NCBI RefSeq assembly: GCF_015351395.1
Contig: NZ_JADKPV010000001.1
Span: 1,106,774-1,170,773 of the forward strand
Origin: Savagea serpentis
GTDB lineage: Bacteria > Bacillota > Bacilli > Bacillales_A > Planococcaceae
Reading direction: 5' to 3'
DNA: 64,000 nt
Part shown: positions 62,099-64,000 of the stretch, one piece after another
Layout of the letters: each line of letters opens with the position of its first letter
Numbering within the stretch: the stretch's first letter is position 1
The notes under the pieces: model-generated
Database searches by the model: none
The model's input: only the letters and a program-made list of their open reading frames with translations
Told to the model about the DNA's origin: nothing
Program-made: the position numbers and the translations under genes

Positions 62099-62473
62099 CT
62101 TTCAACTCTCCCTTCATATTTTGTATACGTTTTCATTATTGCAATGTAGTCGGAACATGGATAGATACAAATTTTATGATTATGTGCACTTTTTACAGTA
62201 CGCCCCTTCAAAAAGTATACATTTATAAGATTTCAGCAAAATACTTCTTCAAATTATCTAGTTAAAACTTAAGTGACATTAACTTTAACCTTAATAAGCA
62301 CACATATCCTCGACATCACTATATCAATTTTTATAGATTTTCGTCTGTATATAGTGCAAGATTTCATAAAACATTCAACCTATACATCGTTTTATATCAA
62401 CTTTATACTTATCAATAAGTTTTAATAAACAATTATGTTAGCGCTTTCTTTTTGATGCGAAGGAGGAATGGAA
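62099..62473. other. Divergent control region of the hut-like locus with cre-like sites
   Basis: No gene is seen. TGTATACGTTTTCA (62122-62135) matches the CcpA cre consensus TGWAANCGNTNWCA at all but one position and lies 24 bases upstream of the CoA-transferase start. TGTTAGCGCTTTCT (62436-62449) matches with two mismatches and lies just before the transporter ribosome site. I could not pick a convincing sigma-A promoter. Long T-rich runs fill the middle. Confidence 0.5.
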
Positions 62474-63820
62474 TTGAATCAACAATTAGAACAACCGATT
62501 GCAAACAATCAACAAAGTATCAATCGCGCCACTCCATTAAATGTCTTTAAATTTTTCTTTTATAGTATTATAGGGATTGTCGTTTTCTTTATTCCTGTTG
62601 AATTTAATGGGAAATCCTCCATTATTTTAGATCATATTGTTACAATTATATCTGTATGGAGTCCAACATTCGTTACCTATTTCTCATTACTCGTTTTATT
62701 TATGGGTGCTGTTTACCCATTCATCACTAAAACTTGGAATAATAGTAATGTAGACTTAATTTTTTCTTTATTTAAAATACTAGGTTTCATTGCAGGAGCG
62801 ATGATTATTTTCGGAGTTGGTCCTGCTTGGTTATTTGATCCTTCGATGGGACCCTTCTTAATGGACAAACTTATTAAGCCAGTTAGCTTACTCGTTCCAA
62901 TCGGGGCTATTTTTTTAGCTTTACTCGTCAGTTATGGATTACTTGAATTTGTCGGAATCTTTATGCAACCTGTTATGCGCCCAATTTTCAAAACTCCTGG
63001 ACGCTCCGCAATTGATGCGGTAGCCTCATTCGTTGGAAGTTACTCAATTGGATTGCTCGTTACTAACCGAATTTATAACGAAGGGAAATACACATTTCGA
63101 GAAGCTGCCATCGTAGCAACTGGATTTTCTACCGTATCTGTAACTTTTATGGTCGTGATTGCTAACACATTAAATATTATGGATAAATGGAATTTGTTTT
63201 TCTGGACAGCATTTATTATCACATTTATTGTAACCGCTATCACCGTTAGAATTTGGCCACTTTCTTCTTATAAAGATGAATATAAAACAGGGGAAGGATC
63301 TCCAGAAGTCATCGTTCGAAAAGATCGATTTAAAGTTGCATGGAGAGAAGCGATGATTGTCGCTGACACTACACCGAACCTACCAACTAATATATGGATA
63401 AATTTAAAAGATGGTCTGCGTATGACCTTCAACATTTTACCTACCATTATGTCTATTGGATTGTTAGGACTTGTATTAGCGACATTCACGCCTGTTTTCG
63501 ACATATTAGGATATTTATTTGTCCCAATTACGTACTTACTACAAGCACCTGAACCATTATTAACAGCAAAAGCTGCTGCTATTTCTATTTCAGAGATTTT
63601 CTTACCATCTTTACTTGTTACAGAAGCGATGGTAGCGACGAAATTTATCGTTGCAGTATTGTCGGTTTCAGCTATTTTATTTTTCTCGGCGATTATTCCT
63701 ACTATTTTAGCAACGGATATTAGAATCAGCATTCGCGACTTAATCATCATTTGGTTTGAACGTGTCGTATTAACTTTAATTATCGTTATCCCATTAACGG
63801 TCTATGTGTTTGCTTTATAA
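62474..63820 (+). CDS. YjiH-family Gate-domain transporter of the hut-like locus
   Basis: A 448-residue membrane protein with about ten to eleven helices and two Gate (nucleoside-recognition) domains, as in the YjiH family. GPAWLFDPSMGPFLMDKL, SFVGSYSIGLLVTNRIYNEGKYTFREAAIVATGFSTVS and ATKFIVAVLSVSAILFFSAIIPTILATD are typical. TTG 62474 is preferred, seven bases after AGGAGG; ATG 62468 nearly abuts it. It is divergent from the CoA-transferase-to-hutG operon. YjiH genes are often seen beside hut genes in Firmicutes, so uptake of histidine, urocanate or imidazolepropionate is inferred. Confidence 0.82.
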   Translation: MNQQLEQPIANNQQSINRATPLNVFKFFFYSIIGIVVFFIPVEFNGKSSIILDHIVTIISVWSPTFVTYFSLLVLFMGAVYPFITKTWNNSNVDLIFSLFKILGFIAGAMIIFGVGPAWLFDPSMGPFLMDKLIKPVSLLVPIGAIFLALLVSYGLLEFVGIFMQPVMRPIFKTPGRSAIDAVASFVGSYSIGLLVTNRIYNEGKYTFREAAIVATGFSTVSVTFMVVIANTLNIMDKWNLFFWTAFIITFIVTAITVRIWPLSSYKDEYKTGEGSPEVIVRKDRFKVAWREAMIVADTTPNLPTNIWINLKDGLRMTFNILPTIMSIGLLGLVLATFTPVFDILGYLFVPITYLLQAPEPLLTAKAAAISISEIFLPSLLVTEAMVATKFIVAVLSVSAILFFSAIIPTILATDIRISIRDLIIIWFERVVLTLIIVIPLTVYVFAL

Positions 63821-63855
63821 ACAACTTTTATTTCATAATTAAATGTAACTTAATG

Positions 63856-63902
63856 AAAAAGCCGATCCACTTTTATAATTCGTAAAAGTGGATCGGCTTT
63901 AT
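63856..63902 (+). terminator. Terminator after the YjiH-family gene
   Basis: AAAGCCGATCCACTTTT pairs with AAAAGTGGATCGGCTTT around an AT-rich loop. Confidence 0.92.
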
Positions 63903-63933
63903 TAAATTACTAGTTAAAATAGAATAAAAGATT

Positions 63934-63972
63934 AAAAAAGTCGAACTTGAGCTGCTCAAGTTCGACTTTTTT
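63934..63972. terminator. Second, bidirectional terminator at the window end
   Basis: AAAAAAGTCGAACTTGA pairs with TCAAGTTCGACTTTTTT around GCTGC. It probably serves a converging gene beyond the window. Confidence 0.9.
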
Positions 63973-64000
63973 AATTTTGACTAGTTATGTCCAAGCCTCT

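Noticed and set aside
62136..62170. Sigma-54 type promoter upstream of the CoA-transferase gene
   Set aside because: A TTGCA element is present but the required GG of the -24 box is missing, and the regulator is AraC-type with no AAA+ domain.
63268..63750. 160-codon open frame on the minus strand
   Set aside because: Antisense to the YjiH-family transporter gene, with no ribosome site or family match.
1..64000. CRISPR arrays, tRNA/rRNA genes, insertion sequences or prophage
   Set aside because: No regular spaced repeats, cloverleaf or rRNA sequence, transposase or phage-like genes were seen on either strand.

Overview
The window is an AT-rich, densely coded stretch of a Bacillales (Firmicutes) chromosome. 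Evidence: strong AGGAGG-type ribosome binding sites, T-rich intrinsic terminators after most units, TPP and SAM-I riboswitches of the Bacillus type, a PerR-like box at ahpC, catabolite-repression-like (cre) sites, and Bacillus-style families (OpuC/OpuF, PxpABC with YcsG and an IclR regulator, PurU, TspO, HutU/I/G). A Bacillaceae or Planococcaceae member is my best guess; the sequence does not fix the genus. I see no rRNA, tRNA, prophage, insertion sequence or CRISPR array.

Layout. 0-14 kb: a GIY-YIG protein, a three-gene OpuC-type osmolyte ABC importer, a methyltransferase, a divergent tyrosine phenol-lyase/tryptophanase-like enzyme, PurU, a nucleoside deaminase, a cyclic-2,3-diphosphoglycerate synthetase-like protein, an NSS transporter, and an unassigned transporter paired with an amidohydrolase. 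14-17 kb: a ThiXYZ pyrimidine importer under a TPP riboswitch. 17-21 kb: a one-component regulator with an AbgT transporter and an M20 amidohydrolase. 21-31 kb: UspA and SulP, the 5-oxoprolinase locus (pxpA, ycsG-like, pxpB, pxpC, IclR), then a second Nramp-like transporter with a YheO-type regulator and a ureohydrolase. 31-40 kb: a lipoprotein, a SAM-riboswitch-controlled unknown gene, an OpuF-type fused osmolyte importer, TspO, a flavin reductase, photolyase, an Mrr-like nuclease and RarD. 40-50 kb: an N-acyl amino acid/peptide salvage region (YfcC transporter, two M20 hydrolases, enolase-superfamily racemase, LysR, a paralogue of the 17 kb regulator, GltS-like transporter). 50-52 kb: ahpC-ahpF. 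52-64 kb: a histidine-utilisation-like operon.

The most interesting unit is that last operon. On the minus strand it runs CoA-transferase, acyl-CoA dehydrogenase, hutU, a divergent second hutU, AraC regulator, hutI, hutG, with a divergent YjiH-family transporter. No histidine ammonia-lyase is seen. An acyl-CoA activation/dehydrogenation pair in front of two urocanases suggests entry from a reduced side-chain compound such as imidazolepropionate, rather than only from histidine. This is inference. The first urocanase has Phe where I recall the conserved active-site Cys, and the second keeps that Cys but has lost several other family residues.

Secondary points of interest are two Nramp-family transporters without the metal-binding DPGN motif, each beside a nitrogen-compound hydrolase; a LysR gene whose reading frame seems to need an ATC start; and a repeated arrangement of an uncharacterised GGDEF-like/winged-helix regulator next to an M20 hydrolase and a transporter.
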